Origin: an uncultured Dehalococcoidia bacterium | GTDB lineage: Bacteria; Chloroflexota; Dehalococcoidia; Lucifugimonadales; UBA3495 | Assembly (NCBI GenBank): GCA_958296445.1 | Contig: OY282565.1 | Location: forward strand, 1,095,936-1,159,935 | Length of the DNA: 64,000 bases | Direction: 5' to 3' | In this document: positions 62,961-64,000 of the stretch, one piece after another | Layout of the letters: the number at the start of each line of letters is the position of its first letter | Numbering within the stretch: the stretch's first letter is position 1 | Translations under genes and position numbers: made by a program | The notes under the pieces: model-generated | Told to the model about the DNA's origin: nothing | Databases searched by the model: none | Seen by the model: only the letters and a program-made list of their open reading frames with translations

Positions 62961-64000
62961 ATGCCCGCCACAATCCCCCTGGCCCGCCAAACAGGCCGCG
63001 TCCCCTCCTCGACCGTCCCCCTAAACGCCGCCGAGGAAGTGCGCTACCGCGCCATCGCCGAGGAAGCGGTGACCGTGGATGTCCACCAGCACCCCTTTGT
63101 CTTGCCCGAAGCTATGGAGCAGCTTATAGACCTAGTTCGCATCGGACGCTACCAGTGGGGCTACGACGCCGCCCGCGCCGGCGGCTGGACGGCAGTGACC
63201 ACCGCCAACGTGTTCGCCGGGCTGAAAAGCACCACGGATATGTCTTTCGTCGAATACGAGGACGTCGCCGCCGAAGTCGGCGGTATGATGGCCGACATAG
63301 CGGCCCAAGACGGCATCGCCCGCATCGGCAGTACCGCCGACATCGCCGCCGCCAAGCAGCAGGGCAGCGTCGGCTTTATGCCCACCCTAGAGCACCTGCC
63401 CATCGGTAACCGCATCGAGCGGCTCGACGCCCTCCACAGCATGGGCGTCCGGCTGGCCGGCATCACCTACAACCGCCGCAACTACATCGGCGACGGGCTG
63501 TACGAGCGCAACCCCGGCGGCCTAAGCGAGTTCGGCATCGAAGTGGTGCGCCGGATGAACGACCTCGGTATGGTCATAGACCTGTCCCACGCCTCTCTGC
63601 CCACCGCTATGGACGCCATCGAATTTTCCCGCGTGCCGGTGGTGTTCAGCCACAACGCCGCCTACGCCCTGCGCCCCAACCGCCGCACCCGCCGCGACGA
63701 GGAACTGGCCGCCTGCGCCGCCAAGGGCGGCCTGATTTGCATCACCGCCGTCCCCAACTCCCTAAGCGACGACCCGGAGCAGGACATCGAATGCGTCCTC
63801 GACCATTACGACTATATGGTCAATCTGGTAGGGGTTGACCACGTAGGCATCGGCACCGACACCACCATCGGCGACCACGTAGCCTTTCACAAACTAATGA
63901 TGGGCCGCGACGGCCTAGGCGACTACCCCGCCCCCTACCTAAACGGCCTAGAATCCCCCGCCGACGGCGGCAACATCACCCGCGGCCTAATCCGCCGCGG
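62961..64000 (+). CDS. Membrane-dipeptidase family (M19) metallopeptidase (3' end outside window)
   Basis: The visible 346 codons show an M19-type fold: the metal motif VDVHQH (Asp40, His42, His44), FMPTLEH with a conserved Glu (~137), LAGITYNRRNYIGDGLYE, LGMVIDLSHAS (His ~213), VVFSHNAAYALRPNRR and GVDHVGIGTDTT. The family hydrolyses dipeptides or related small amides with two zinc ions. The gene continues beyond the window, so the C-terminal ~50-80 residues are not seen. GGAG lies ten bases before the ATG. Archaeal and bacterial homologues of this kind are cytoplasmic. Confidence 0.88.
   Translation, partial: MPATIPLARQTGRVPSSTVPLNAAEEVRYRAIAEEAVTVDVHQHPFVLPEAMEQLIDLVRIGRYQWGYDAARAGGWTAVTTANVFAGLKSTTDMSFVEYEDVAAEVGGMMADIAAQDGIARIGSTADIAAAKQQGSVGFMPTLEHLPIGNRIERLDALHSMGVRLAGITYNRRNYIGDGLYERNPGGLSEFGIEVVRRMNDLGMVIDLSHASLPTAMDAIEFSRVPVVFSHNAAYALRPNRRTRRDEELAACAAKGGLICITAVPNSLSDDPEQDIECVLDHYDYMVNLVGVDHVGIGTDTTIGDHVAFHKLMMGRDGLGDYPAPYLNGLESPADGGNITRGLIRR

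Overview
The window looks like a chromosomal segment of a free-living, GC-rich Chloroflexota bacterium, probably of the SAR202/Dehalococcoidia type. This assignment is inference. It rests on the gene mix (CaiB/BaiF CoA-transferase, HpaB-type monooxygenase, luciferase-like oxidoreductase, three amidases, cyclase, 2-keto-4-pentenoate hydratase, short MetE, orphan xanthine-dehydrogenase-type subunit) and on the abundant palindromic intergenic repeats. No 16S rRNA or ribosomal protein is present to confirm it.

Layout. 1-6.2 kb: a DNA adenine methylase with a nuclease-like N-terminus (cut by the window edge), an alanyl-tRNA editing protein, dnaN and malate synthase G. The last carries an in-frame 48-bp palindrome. 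6.4-14.5 kb: nitroreductase, bifunctional-nuclease-domain protein, iron-type binding lipoprotein, amidohydrolase, a rhodanese-OsmC pair, a short methionine synthase and a small aspartic protease. 14.7-18.7 kb: a dipeptide/oligopeptide ABC importer (binding protein and two permeases) without its ATPases. 19.2-32.1 kb: catabolic and redox genes interrupted by a 1.2-kb array of ten palindromic units. 32.1-33.5 kb: a CRISPR array (11 repeats, 10 spacers, no cas genes in the window) framed by 21-bp inverted repeats and a probable target duplication. 33.6-38.1 kb: a small protein, a degenerate type II dehydroquinase, a protoglobin, an MFS transporter, a probable broken TIR-type gene pair and a glycerophosphodiesterase. 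38.3-47 kb: dnaG-rpoD, a zinc-ribbon protein, a sortase, a CBS-domain protein and glmU. 47.4-64 kb: three amidases, a cyclase, several beta-propeller proteins, a frameshifted membrane gene, a zinc-finger nuclease-like protein, an AAA ATPase/PD-(D/E)XK nuclease pair, tRNA-Ala(GGC) and an M19 dipeptidase cut by the window end.

How it works together. The metabolic genes suggest a scavenger of amides, peptides, aromatic or lactone compounds and C2 acids. Most genes stand alone, separated by repeats. At least six repeat families occupy the intergenic space: a CATTCTGAGCAAAGCGAAG family, a TGTCTGAATCAGG inverted-repeat family, a GTCATTCCCGC palindrome like neisserial dRS3, GCGCAGAG runs, GTAGGGGCGCAC hairpins and a CCCCTCACCCC palindrome. 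Many promoters appear to be extended -10 (TGnTATAAT) with poor -35 boxes.

The most interesting points are the transposon-like frame around the CRISPR array, the ATPase-nuclease pair, the eroded TIR locus, the dRS3-like array bracketed by duplicated terminators, and the helical-repeat insertion in the primary sigma factor.
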